Assembly: GCF_905212365.1 (NCBI RefSeq)
Contig: NZ_CAJMEH010000072.1
Location: forward strand, 1-9,295
Reading direction: 5' to 3'
Length of the DNA: 9,295 nucleotides
Origin: an uncultured Phascolarctobacterium sp.
GTDB taxonomy: Bacteria > Bacillota > Negativicutes > Acidaminococcales > Acidaminococcaceae
Numbering within the stretch: position 1 is the stretch's first letter; each line of letters opens with the position of its first letter. The translations under genes were made by a program, and so were the position numbers. Below the pieces are notes generated by a model, which saw only the letters and a list, made by a program, of their open reading frames with translations, ran no database searches and was not told where the DNA came from. Shown here one piece after another: positions 1-6,602 of the stretch.

Positions 1-1
1 G

Positions 2-583
2 TATCAGGCTGCCTGCTGCTGCGACGTGGTGCGCTTTAATTTTACGGGAACGCGCATTTTATCCCAACAGGTAGCGGAATTGCGGGCTGTAATCGACGAG
101 GTGTGCCGCCGCCGTCCGCAGTGCGAAATCTATCTTTTAGGCCGTAGCCTGGGCGGCGCGGCGGCCATCGTGACGGCGGGACAGGATAAGCGGGTACGGC
201 GTTTGCTGTTGTGGGCTGCGCCCCACGATTTGCGCTTTACCTTCCGTTATGTGATGGGCGCGGCGGATTACGCTCGTTTGGACGCGGGAGAAACTTTATT
301 CTTTGACGACGAACGTGGGCGTTGTGAGCTGACGCCGGATTTTCTGACGGACTTTGATAAGTATAATTTGTCTGCGATTCTTTCTGCTTGGGACGGGCGG
401 CCTGTGCTGCTTTTGCATTGCCTGGGCGACGAGGTGGTGCTGGCGCGGCAGGGGCAGCGCAACGCTATGCTTTTGGGCTCGGCCGGGCAGCTGCATTTGT
501 TCCCTGGTGGGGACCACAGCTTCAGCGATTACAGCGTTAAGGCGGGCGAGCTGATTGCCGCCTGGCTGGCACGGAAGAAATAA
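2..583 (+). CDS. alpha/beta hydrolase family protein, 5' end cut off by the window
   Basis: Partial gene for a serine alpha/beta hydrolase; the substrate is unknown. The reading frame is open to the left edge (the first full codon is at base 2), so the GTG at 26 is probably internal: there is no ribosome site before it, and the usual N-terminal beta strands and oxyanion region are missing. Numbering from that GTG, the FNFTG stretch (residues 4-8) matches the strand-loop before the first core helix. GRSLGG (39-44) is the nucleophile elbow with Ser41, GDE (134-136) offers the acid Asp135, and GGDHSF (161-166) offers the catalytic His164. The order Ser-Asp-His and their spacing fit the family. 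The protein has no membrane segment in the visible part and ends in LARKK. A 160-base gap separates it from rapZ. The fold is confident, the enzyme activity is not assigned. Confidence 0.8.
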   Translation, partial: YQAACCCDVVRFNFTGTRILSQQVAELRAVIDEVCRRRPQCEIYLLGRSLGGAAAIVTAGQDKRVRRLLLWAAPHDLRFTFRYVMGAADYARLDAGETLFFDDERGRCELTPDFLTDFDKYNLSAILSAWDGRPVLLLHCLGDEVVLARQGQRNAMLLGSAGQLHLFPGGDHSFSDYSVKAGELIAAWLARKK

Positions 584-632
584 AAAGACGCTTGAATGAC
601 CGCAGGCGATGGCAGAGCCGCTGTAGAAATGA

Positions 633-638
633 TATAAT
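633..638 (+). promoter_or_regulatory. candidate -10 box, distal promoter of the rapZ operon
   Basis: A perfect TATAAT lies 115 bases before the rapZ start. The hexamer 17 bases upstream (TGGCAG, 610-615) is a poor -35 match, so this is weak support for a promoter. A transcript from here would carry the GC-rich repeats at 645-688 in its leader. Confidence 0.3.
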
Positions 639-644
639 GTGAAT

Positions 645-688
645 GCTTAGCGATTGCGGAGCCGGAGCGAACGCAGAGCTTAGCAGAG
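645..688 (+). repeat. GC-rich imperfect repeat between the two candidate promoters
   Basis: AGCGATTGCGGAGC (649-662) and AGCGAACGCAGAGC (666-679) match at 11 of 14 positions, and GCTTAGC occurs at 645-651 and again at 678-684, 33 bases apart. The stretch is noncoding and sits just upstream of the proximal -10 box of rapZ. It may be a small dispersed repeat of this genome or a regulatory element; within this window I found no further copy. Confidence 0.4.
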
Positions 689-709
689 CATACGCTCTTG
701 TGGTATAAT
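680..709 (+). promoter_or_regulatory. candidate promoter of the rapZ-yvcK-whiA operon (extended -10)
   Basis: TGGTATAAT at 701-709 is an extended -10 element with a perfect TATAAT (704-709). TTAGCA (680-685) is an acceptable -35 with an 18-base spacer. Transcription would begin near 716 and give a leader of about 37 bases before the rapZ ATG. This is the better of the two candidates in the gap. Confidence 0.5.
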
Positions 710-739
710 AAGACGATATAAATTACTAATTGCTGGTAA

Positions 740-746
740 AGAGGTG
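740..746 (+). promoter_or_regulatory. ribosome binding site that fixes the rapZ start
   Basis: AGAGGTG includes the in-frame GTG at 744, so that GTG is part of the Shine-Dalgarno sequence and not a usable start. The GAGG core lies 8 bases before the ATG at 753. Confidence 0.7.
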
Positions 747-752
747 AAGCTT

Positions 753-1613
753 ATGCAATCACACTTTTTGATTATTACGGGTATGTCCGGCGCAGGCAAA
801 AGCCAGGTGGTGCGCACGCTGGAGGATTTGAATTTCTTTTGCATCGATAATTTGCCCGCGACCTTGATTCCTAAATTTGCGGAGCTGTGCCGCCAAACGT
901 CGGAGGATAAGGTGGCCTTGGTGGTGGATATCCGCGGCGGGCAATTTTTTGAAAAGCTTTTGCAGGTTTTGGACGAGATGGAGGCCAGCGGTCAGAAGTA
1001 TGAGCTGCTTTTTTTGGACGCCTCCGACGAAACGCTGGTGCGCCGTTATAAGGAAACGCGCCGCCGCCATCCTTTGGGCGAGCGCAATACTTTGCTGAAA
1101 AATATTACCTCGGAGCGGGAGCTTTTGGACCCGCTGCGGGAGGAGGCTACATATATCATCGATACCAGCAGCCTGACCACGGCGCAGCTCAAGGCTAAGG
1201 TGACGGAGCTGTTCAGCGAGGGGGCTTCCAAGGAACGCATGGGTATTGCGGTGCGATCCTTCGGCTTTAAGCACGGCCTGCCCCTGGACAGCGATTTAGT
1301 GCTGGACGTGCGCTTTTTGCCTAATCCCTTTTATGTGGAGGAGCTGCGCAGCATGACGGGCAACGACCGGCCTGTGGCCGACTTTATCTGCCGTTACCCG
1401 CAGACCTTTCAGTATTTGAAGCTGGAGGAGCAGCTGCTGGACTTTTTGGTGCCCCAGTATATCAGCGAGGGAAAGGCGCAGCTGGTTATCAGCGTGGGCT
1501 GCACTGGCGGCCAGCACCGCAGCGTCTTTATCGCCAATAAGCTGTATGAATTTTTGCGCGAGCGAGGCTACAGCGTGGAGGTTTCGCACCGTGATATTCC
1601 CCAGAAGAAATAA
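753..1613 (+). CDS. rapZ: RapZ/YvcJ nucleotide-binding regulatory protein
   Basis: RapZ family protein of 286 residues, the usual length. The N-terminal P-loop domain begins with GMSGAGKS (residues 10-17, Lys16 and Ser17 of Walker A). The C-terminal domain holds GFKHG (171-175), LDVRFLPNP (183-191) and the conserved VGCTGGQHRSV (248-258), followed by SHRD (278-281). In E. coli RapZ binds the small RNAs GlmY and GlmZ and steers GlmS (glucosamine-6-phosphate synthase); in Bacillus YvcJ binds and hydrolyses nucleotides and affects competence. The Firmicute role is less clear, and no GlmZ-like RNA is visible here. I chose ATG 753 over GTG 744 because the GTG lies within the ribosome site. It is first in an operon with yvcK, 11 bases downstream, and whiA, the conserved Gram-positive order. 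Confidence 0.96.
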   Translation: MQSHFLIITGMSGAGKSQVVRTLEDLNFFCIDNLPATLIPKFAELCRQTSEDKVALVVDIRGGQFFEKLLQVLDEMEASGQKYELLFLDASDETLVRRYKETRRRHPLGERNTLLKNITSERELLDPLREEATYIIDTSSLTTAQLKAKVTELFSEGASKERMGIAVRSFGFKHGLPLDSDLVLDVRFLPNPFYVEELRSMTGNDRPVADFICRYPQTFQYLKLEEQLLDFLVPQYISEGKAQLVISVGCTGGQHRSVFIANKLYEFLRERGYSVEVSHRDIPQKK

Positions 1614-1624
1614 GGGAGGAGCCT

Positions 1625-2998
1625 ATGGGATGGATTAGTTGGCTGTGTCCGGGCATCAATTTAAAACGCTGGCTGCTGCTGTTTGCGGTGGGCGTTTTGC
1701 TTTGCGCTCTGGGCCTGGCTTTATTTTTTAATTATCAGCTGATGGGCAAGGCAGAGGAGCTGCTGTTCCAGATGACATATCTGACCACGGGACGCTATTC
1801 CAACCATTTAATTATGGGTTTGGGCGTGGTTTTTCTGCTGGTTGGCTTCGGCACGATGATTTACGGCACGCGGCGTTTAATCAGCTCCGTGGTGTCCGTA
1901 GTTGTGCCGGATAAAAACGGCTCGCTGATGGAAACGATTTTTATGCAGCGCAAGCTGACCCGCGGCCCGGCGATTACGGTGGTGGGCGGCGGTACGGGCT
2001 TATCCACCTTGCTGCGGGGCATGAAATATATTACCAATAATTGTACGGCTGTGGTAACGTCGGCGGACGACGGCGGTTCCTCCGGACGTTTGCGCAAGGA
2101 ACTGGGCATTATTCCTCCCGGCGACCTGCGCAACTGTTTGACGGCTTTGGCTGACCGCGAGCCTTTGATGGAGCGTCTGATGCAGTATCGCTTTCAAGGA
2201 GATTCACCGCTGGCAGGGCATTGCTTCGGCAATTTATTCATCGCGGCCATGGCTCAGGCGGAGGGCGGCATGGAGGCCGGCTTAAACGCAACCAGCCAGA
2301 TTTTGAAGGTGCGCGGTCGCGTTATTCCTTCGACTTTGGCTAATATTCAGCTGCGGGCGCGGATGTTTGACGGCAGCATCGTGGCGGGAGAATCGGAAAT
2401 CCCCAAGGCGCGCAAGCGTATCAGCCGCATGATGATGGTCCCGGCGGACGCTCCAGCGGCCAACGCGGCAGTGGAGGCCATTGCTCACGCGGATGTGCTA
2501 ATCTTCGGCCCCGGCAGCTTGTATACCAGCGTTATTCCCAACCTTTTGGTGGATGGCATCCGCGAGGCTGTTTTGCAGTCCAAAGCGGTAAAAATTTATA
2601 TCTGCAATGTGATGACCCAGCCGGGTGAAACCGACGGCTACGGAGCTTACGAGCATGTTAAGGCGTTGATCGACCATGCGGGCGCGCAGTTTTTAGATTA
2701 TGTCATCGTTAACGACCAGGACGTAACGGTAGAGCAGCTGCGGCAGTACAACGCCGAGGGTTCCATGCCCATTACGCCGGACGTGGACAAGATTCGCGGC
2801 CTGGGGATTACGGTGGTGCCTGCGCGGCTCATCAGTAAGCGGGATTTGATGCGTCACGACCCGCGCAAGCTGGCGCGGGTGCTGATCGCGTTAATCTATC
2901 GTCTGCGTCTTTTCGGACGCGGCATGCAGTTTTTCGATTACTTTTTTATGCGTCAGGGAATGCGGCGCATGAATAAACAGAACGAGGATAATAAATAA
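1625..2998 (+). CDS. yvcK: YvcK/CofD-like (UPF0052) protein with N-terminal membrane anchor
   Basis: Protein of 457 residues, about 140 longer than Bacillus subtilis YvcK. The extra N-terminus has two hydrophobic helices (about 15-35 and 62-80) followed by a linker; the CofD-like domain starts near 116. Conserved motifs are VVGGGTGLSTLL (119-130), TSADDGGSSGRLR (145-157), PPGDLRNCL (164-172), GHCFGNLFI (198-206), FGPGSLYTSVIPNLL (294-308) and CNVMTQPGETDGY (327-339). In Bacillus, YvcK is needed for growth on gluconeogenic carbon sources, affects PBP1 placement and cell shape, and binds UDP-sugars; it is not a true CofD enzyme. The membrane anchor would place the nucleotide-sugar-binding domain at the inner face of the membrane. 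A GGGAGG ribosome site precedes the ATG, right after the rapZ stop. The family call is firm; the anchor is seen in the sequence, its purpose is inferred. Confidence 0.95.
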   Translation: MGWISWLCPGINLKRWLLLFAVGVLLCALGLALFFNYQLMGKAEELLFQMTYLTTGRYSNHLIMGLGVVFLLVGFGTMIYGTRRLISSVVSVVVPDKNGSLMETIFMQRKLTRGPAITVVGGGTGLSTLLRGMKYITNNCTAVVTSADDGGSSGRLRKELGIIPPGDLRNCLTALADREPLMERLMQYRFQGDSPLAGHCFGNLFIAAMAQAEGGMEAGLNATSQILKVRGRVIPSTLANIQLRARMFDGSIVAGESEIPKARKRISRMMMVPADAPAANAAVEAIAHADVLIFGPGSLYTSVIPNLLVDGIREAVLQSKAVKIYICNVMTQPGETDGYGAYEHVKALIDHAGAQFLDYVIVNDQDVTVEQLRQYNAEGSMPITPDVDKIRGLGITVVPARLISKRDLMRHDPRKLARVLIALIYRLRLFGRGMQFFDYFFMRQGMRRMNKQNEDNK

Positions 2999-3004
2999 TC
3001 AGCG

Positions 3005-3012
3005 AGGGGAGG
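3005..3012 (+). promoter_or_regulatory. strong ribosome binding site for the TTG start of whiA
   Basis: AGGGGAGG lies 7 bases before TTG 3020. The strength and spacing of this site, and the family N-terminus MSFS that the TTG opens, decide in favour of the unusual start codon. Confidence 0.75.
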
Positions 3013-3019
3013 CAGCCGC

Positions 3020-3958
3020 TTGTCTTTTTCCAATGATGTAAAAAACGAATTATCGCGTATAGAAACTAACGACGCGGACGCCGATAAGGCGGAGCTTTTG
3101 GGCTTGCTGCGCATGAGCGGCGCTGTTATTATCCGCGGCATGAATGTGGGCATTCACTTTTCTACGGAAAACGCCGCGCTGGCTCGCCGCGTACTGCATA
3201 TGCTGAAAAATAATTATCAGGTGCAGACGGAGGTAGTCATCACCCGGTCGCGCCGTTTAAAAAAGAATAACCGCTACCAGGTGCATGTGCTGCCTGCGCC
3301 TAAGGTCAGCGTGGCGATGAACGAGCTGCAGCTTTTGAGCGTGGAAAGCGATTTGAAAAATCCGCTGTTGGCCAGCCATAACTGCAAGCGCACCTTTCTG
3401 CGCGGTGCCTTTTTGGGCGGCGGCAGTATCAGCCGTCCGGCCAGCGATTATCATTTGGAGATGGTGACGGGCAACGAAAATTTTGCCCAGACCATTATTA
3501 AGGTGATGCAGAGCTTTTCGCTCAGGGCCAAGCTGACGGACCGCAAAAACGAATATATAGTTTATTTAAAGGACGGCGAAAGCATTATCAGCTTTTTAAG
3601 CGTTATCGGCGCGCACAACGCTATGATGGAGCTGGAAAACGTGCGCATTGTAAAGGAAATGCGCAATAATGTGAACCGGGCGGTGAACTGCGAAACGGCC
3701 AATCTTAATAAGGTGGTCAAGGCGGCCGTGCGGCAGGTGAGCTGCATTAAATATATCGACGAGCACGGAGGGCTGGCGCAGCTGGCTCCCAATTTGCAGG
3801 AGATAGCCCGCCTGCGCCTGACTCATCCCGACGTTTCCTTAAACGATTTAGTGGAATATGCCGGAGGCTTGGGCAAGTCGGGCATTAACCACCGTTTGAA
3901 AAAATTGCAGGAGATTGCCGTGGGCTTGGGTATGGATTTGGAGAAGGCGGATAAATGA
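3020..3958 (+). CDS. whiA: DNA-binding protein WhiA
   Basis: WhiA protein of 312 residues, the normal full length. It opens with MSFSNDVKNEL, the typical WhiA start, from a TTG codon. The N-terminal half is the degenerate LAGLIDADG homing-endonuclease fold, with FLRGAFLGGGSIS at 126-138 and YHLEM at 144-148. The C-terminal domain carries the helix-turn-helix, about residues 273-297 (SLNDL to GINHRLKKL). WhiA is a sporulation regulator in Streptomyces; in Bacillus it affects division, chromosome segregation and growth without a clear transcriptional regulon. It has no endonuclease activity. The gene lies 21 bases after yvcK, in the conserved rapZ-yvcK-whiA order. Its TGA overlaps the ATG of the deacetylase gene (ATGA, 3955-3958), so translation of the two is likely coupled. 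Confidence 0.96.
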   Translation: MSFSNDVKNELSRIETNDADADKAELLGLLRMSGAVIIRGMNVGIHFSTENAALARRVLHMLKNNYQVQTEVVITRSRRLKKNNRYQVHVLPAPKVSVAMNELQLLSVESDLKNPLLASHNCKRTFLRGAFLGGGSISRPASDYHLEMVTGNENFAQTIIKVMQSFSLRAKLTDRKNEYIVYLKDGESIISFLSVIGAHNAMMELENVRIVKEMRNNVNRAVNCETANLNKVVKAAVRQVSCIKYIDEHGGLAQLAPNLQEIARLRLTHPDVSLNDLVEYAGGLGKSGINHRLKKLQEIAVGLGMDLEKADK

Positions 3959-4821
3959 TGAAGAAAATTTTTGCGGCGCTGCTGGCGGTAGTGCTGCTTG
4001 CCGCCGCAGGCTGCGGCGCAGCCTGGCTGCTGAACGGACAGCGCTGGCAGCAGGAATATGCTGCCTTTCGCAAAACGGGCGCGCCTATATTAATGTATCA
4101 TGCCGTAGGCGATGAGGAGGGCGCGGACTGGCCCGCAAGCCTGATTATGAAGCCCCGGCTTTTCGAGTCCCATTTGCAGTATCTTACGGAGCAGGGCTAT
4201 ACTATTGTCAGCGTGGAGCAGCTGGCGCACCGTTTGGAGCAGGGCGCCAGTGTGGATAAATATGTGGCGCTGAGCTTTGACGACGGCTATAAAAATAATT
4301 ACAGCGTGGTGCTGCCTTTGCTGCAAAAATACGGTGCGAAGGGCTCTTTTTTCGTTATTAACCGGGAAATGGGCGACGAGCTGCATATGAATGAGCAGGA
4401 GATTAAGGCTTTAATCGACGCGGGCATGGAGCTGGGCTCCCATACCTACAGCCACAATCCCTTGGCGAAAATCGAGGAAAAGTATTTGGTGTGGGAGCTG
4501 GATACGTCGCGCTATTGGCTGAAGAAAAAATTTGACGGCTATATTGTGCGTACTCTGGCTTATCCTAACGGCAGCTATAATTCTACGGTAGCGGGCGCTG
4601 CGAAAAAGTACGGTTTTTACCGCGCGCTTACGGGCCATGTGGGCGTGAATACGGCGGAAAGCTATAGAAACGCGCCGCTGGAAATGTACCGCGTGACGGT
4701 GGCCGACGACGGCAACGGTCTGGAGGGTTTTAAGCGGCGCTTGGAGCAGGCCTACTTTTTTGGCTTTTTGCAGACCAAGGGCTTGGATATCAACTGTATC
4801 CGCGATTTGTTAGTGCAGTAG
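3955..4821 (+). CDS. membrane- or lipid-anchored polysaccharide deacetylase (NodB/CE4 family)
   Basis: Protein of 288 residues. An N-terminal KK plus hydrophobic stretch (5-26) exports and probably anchors it; AAGC (17-20) is only a weak lipobox, so an uncleaved helix is equally possible. The extracytoplasmic part is a NodB homology domain: ILMYH (45-49) is typical of the PgaB/IcaB-like branch, SFDDG (107-111) gives the base Asp109 and the metal ligand Asp110, HTYSH (163-167) gives the His163/His167 metal pair, and LAYPNGSY (201-208) is motif 3. Such enzymes remove N-acetyl groups from chitin-like polymers, poly-N-acetylglucosamine or peptidoglycan; the substrate here is not known. All metal ligands are present, so it should be active. 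ATG 3955 overlaps the whiA stop and ATG 3958 follows directly; either may serve. It is the last gene of the rapZ operon, just before a strong terminator. Confidence 0.9.
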   Translation: MMKKIFAALLAVVLLAAAGCGAAWLLNGQRWQQEYAAFRKTGAPILMYHAVGDEEGADWPASLIMKPRLFESHLQYLTEQGYTIVSVEQLAHRLEQGASVDKYVALSFDDGYKNNYSVVLPLLQKYGAKGSFFVINREMGDELHMNEQEIKALIDAGMELGSHTYSHNPLAKIEEKYLVWELDTSRYWLKKKFDGYIVRTLAYPNGSYNSTVAGAAKKYGFYRALTGHVGVNTAESYRNAPLEMYRVTVADDGNGLEGFKRRLEQAYFFGFLQTKGLDINCIRDLLVQ

Positions 4822-4835
4822 AAAACGGCGAAGAA

Positions 4836-4869
4836 AAAGGACTGGAGGCCTAAAGCTTTCCAGTCCTTT
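4836..4869. terminator. bidirectional intrinsic terminator between converging operons
   Basis: A perfect 11-base-pair stem, AAAGGACTGGA (4836-4846) with TCCAGTCCTTT (4859-4869), encloses a 12-base loop. A T-rich tail follows on the + strand (CTTTATTT), and the A-rich left flank gives T-rich sequence on the - strand (TTTTTCTT). It lies between the deacetylase stop (4821) and the tlpA-like stop (4885), so it can end both operons. Confidence 0.85.
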
Positions 4870-4884
4870 GCTTTATTTAGCTGT

Positions 4885-5442
4885 TTACAGCGCCTGCTGC
4901 AAAAATTTTTCCAGAGCGCTTTCGTTCATTGCGCCTAGAATAGTATTGACGATACGTCCGTCGGCGTCCAAAAGGTAGGAGGTGGGTATGGCCTCCAAGC
5001 GGTACAAGCTGCCGACGCTTTGGGGTTCGCCGTAACCCATGGGGAAGCTATAGCCCTTTTGCTTGCGGAAGGCTTGGGGCGCAGCGCTGTCCTCGTCGAT
5101 GGAAACGGCGAGAAAATAAATTTTATCTTGATATTTGGGATAAAGCTTTTCAAAATGCGGCAGCTCGCCTACGCAGGGCGGGCACCAGGTCGCCCAAAAG
5201 TTGAGAAATACAGGCTTGCCGCGCAGTTCGGACAGCTTGACGTGCTTGCCCGTTTGCAAATCTGTATAGGTAAAATCAGGAGCCAGCTGACGCACGGCTA
5301 AGCCTTCGTCGGCTATGGAAGCTTCCGCCTTGGCGATATTCGCCTCAGGCGAGGATTTGCTGTCTGCTGCGGTTTGGGTGCCTGCGCAGCCGCCGAGCAG
5401 CAGAGCGGCGATTAAAAAAATACTGGTGAAGAACGCTTTCAT
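4885..5442 (-). CDS. TlpA/ResA-like thioredoxin-fold lipoprotein
   Basis: Protein of 185 residues exported as a lipoprotein: the signal peptide ends in a good lipobox, LGGC (16-19), with Cys19 as the lipid-attachment residue. A low-complexity linker (about 20-50) precedes an AhpC/TSA-Redoxin type thioredoxin domain: LAPDFTYTDL (53-62), active site WCPPC (86-90, Cys87 and Cys90), and the cis-proline region AIPTSYLLD (151-159). Such proteins reduce or exchange disulfides outside the cytoplasm, for example in cytochrome c maturation or thiol repair; no cytochrome gene is seen here. It lies 19 bases downstream of the NapH-like Fe-S gene and is the last gene of that operon. The GGAGG site (5456-5460) is 13 bases from the ATG, longer than usual. 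Its likely electron source is the Fe-S membrane protein upstream, which is inference. Confidence 0.9.
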   Translation of the reverse strand: MKAFFTSIFLIAALLLGGCAGTQTAADSKSSPEANIAKAEASIADEGLAVRQLAPDFTYTDLQTGKHVKLSELRGKPVFLNFWATWCPPCVGELPHFEKLYPKYQDKIYFLAVSIDEDSAAPQAFRKQKGYSFPMGYGEPQSVGSLYRLEAIPTSYLLDADGRIVNTILGAMNESALEKFLQQAL

Positions 5443-5461
5443 AGATACTTCGATACCTCCG

Positions 5462-6283
5462 TCAGAATGAAATTTTGCGCCAGCGAATGGCTTGCGTGGG
5501 GCAGACCTTTTGGCAGCTGCCGCAGCAGATGCATTCCCGGTCGCCGACGGCGCGGCAATCCATAGGACAGTGCTGCACGCAGCGGTCGCAGCCGACGCAT
5601 TTATTTTGTTCTACGGTAATGCCAAAAAGCGCCAGCTTATTAAAAAATCCGTAAAAGGCGCCTAAGGGACAAATAAAACTGCAGAAGGGCCGGTAGATAA
5701 AAACTGCGGCAATAATTGTGGCCGCCAAAAGCAGCATTTTCCAGCCGAACAGCCAGCTTAAATTATTGCGGATATTGCTGTTGGCCAGCGCTAAGGGTAA
5801 GCCGGCTTCTAAAGTGCCAGCGGGGCAGATAAATTTGCAGAAGGCCGGGATGCCGGTTCCCTGAGCATAGTAGAAGCCAAGGGGCAGAAGCAGCAGAAAA
5901 ATTACGGCGATAAAATATTTAAGCAGGGAAAGCCTGCGGGTAATAGTGCCAGGCCGCAGCTTAGGCGAGGGGATTTTATGCAGCAGCTCCTGTATTAAAC
6001 CGAAGGGGCAGCCCCAGCCGCAAATCAGCCGCCCGAAAAGCAGGCCGCATAAAATTAAAAGACCCAGAACATAGAAAGGAAAGCGCAGAAATACGCCGCT
6101 AAGGGAGCTTTGCAGCGCGCCCAGGGGGCAAGCGCCTAAGGCGCCGGGACAGGAGTAGCAGTTCAGTCCGGGTACGCAGACGCTTTTTAAACTGCCGCGG
6201 TAGAGCCTGCCCTGCCAAAAGCCGGGGAAATGCGCATTGTACAGTAAAGCTGTTAAAAATTGTACTGCTCTGCGTTTATCCAA
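5462..6283 (-). CDS. NapH/YccM-like polytopic 4Fe-4S membrane protein
   Basis: Protein of 273 residues with hydrophobic segments at about 68-87, 119-139 and 181-199. It is very rich in cysteine. A first cluster-like region has Cys36, Cys42, Cys45 and Cys52-Pro. The Fer4_5 hallmarks are CGWGCPFG (88-95), CKFICP (149-154) and CSFICPLG (201-208). The C-terminus is a two-cluster ferredoxin domain: C229-x2-C232-x2-C235-x3-C239-Pro and C251-x2-C254-x2-C257-x3-C261-Pro. Proteins of this type (NapH, YccM, CcoG relatives) move electrons between the cytoplasm or quinone pool and extracytoplasmic partners. The start is TTG, with GGAG (6294-6297) 10 bases upstream, and lies inside the end of the small CxxC peptide gene (8-base overlap), which suggests translational coupling. 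The tlpA-like gene follows 19 bases later, so the operon looks like a thiol-reduction or electron-export route. The exact partner is not known. Confidence 0.88.
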   Translation of the reverse strand: MDKRRAVQFLTALLYNAHFPGFWQGRLYRGSLKSVCVPGLNCYSCPGALGACPLGALQSSLSGVFLRFPFYVLGLLILCGLLFGRLICGWGCPFGLIQELLHKIPSPKLRPGTITRRLSLLKYFIAVIFLLLLPLGFYYAQGTGIPAFCKFICPAGTLEAGLPLALANSNIRNNLSWLFGWKMLLLAATIIAAVFIYRPFCSFICPLGAFYGFFNKLALFGITVEQNKCVGCDRCVQHCPMDCRAVGDRECICCGSCQKVCPTQAIRWRKISF

Positions 6284-6407
6284 GGCCGATACACTCCAAA
6301 CAAATTGTAGTAGCTTTGCGCAGCACCAGCAGCGGTTCTTTGTTGTAAAATCCGCTGATAAGTAACGCTGCAGCTAAAAGAAAAAGGGCAATCCGCTGCG
6401 TCTGCAT
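6276..6407 (-). CDS. small membrane peptide with C-terminal CxxC (CD1871A-like)
   Basis: A 43-residue reading frame. It has one hydrophobic helix (about 6-21), a short basic part, and ends in ICLECIGLG with Cys36 and Cys39. This layout and ending match the small CD1871A family of CxxC proteins known from anaerobic Firmicutes, as I recall that family; a profile search was not possible. The start is well supported: AGGAG (6416-6420) lies 8 bases before the ATG, and an extended -10 promoter lies directly upstream. It is the first gene of the operon with the NapH-like Fe-S protein and the TlpA-like lipoprotein, and its stop overlaps the TTG of the Fe-S gene by 8 bases. The CxxC could bind metal or take part in thiol-disulfide exchange with its neighbours. 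Its function is unknown. Confidence 0.82.
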   Translation of the reverse strand: MQTQRIALFLLAAALLISGFYNKEPLLVLRKATTICLECIGLG

Positions 6408-6436
6408 AATACTCACTCCTATTAGTTCCTGAAACC

Positions 6437-6445
6437 ATTATAGCA
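6437..6445 (-). promoter_or_regulatory. candidate extended -10 promoter of the CxxC peptide / Fe-S / TlpA operon
   Basis: On the - strand the sequence reads TGCTATAAT: a perfect TATAAT (6442 down to 6437) with the extended TGn element. No good -35 is seen at 16-18 bases. Transcription would start near 6430, leaving a leader of about 23 bases that contains the AGGAG site. The promoter points away from that of the SCIFF gene about 95 bases off. Confidence 0.55.
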
Positions 6446-6535
6446 AAGAAAAGAGGGCGGAACGGTTAAAATTTTGTGACATGCAGCAGGGTCGAGAGCC
6501 GAAGGGACGCGTTGAGGGCTGTACATAAAAACTGC

Positions 6536-6564
6536 TTGCAAAATACGGAAAAACACGGTAAAAT
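6536..6564 (+). promoter_or_regulatory. candidate sigma-70 type promoter of the SCIFF precursor gene
   Basis: TTGCAA (6536-6541) and TAAAAT (6559-6564) are separated by exactly 17 bases. Transcription would start near 6571, about 32 bases before the SCIFF ATG. A second TATAAT at 6575-6580 has no -35 at the right distance and may simply reflect AT-richness of the leader. Confidence 0.55.
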
Positions 6565-6602
6565 AAAAAAGCAATATAATACTTATTTTGGAGGTAGTAA
6601 CG

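Noticed and set aside
26..28. GTG 26 as true start of the hydrolase
   Set aside because: There is no ribosome site upstream, the frame is open to the window edge, and the family N-terminal region would be missing.
759..1274. 171-codon - strand frame within rapZ
   Set aside because: Shadow of rapZ, with no domain of its own.
5020..5301. 93-codon + strand frame within the TlpA-like gene
   Set aside because: Shadow of the - strand gene that carries the lipobox and WCPPC motif.
6253..6438. 61-codon - strand frame overlapping the CxxC peptide
   Set aside because: The alternative frame (6276-6407) has the better ribosome site, a membrane helix and the conserved CxxC ending; this frame has none of these.
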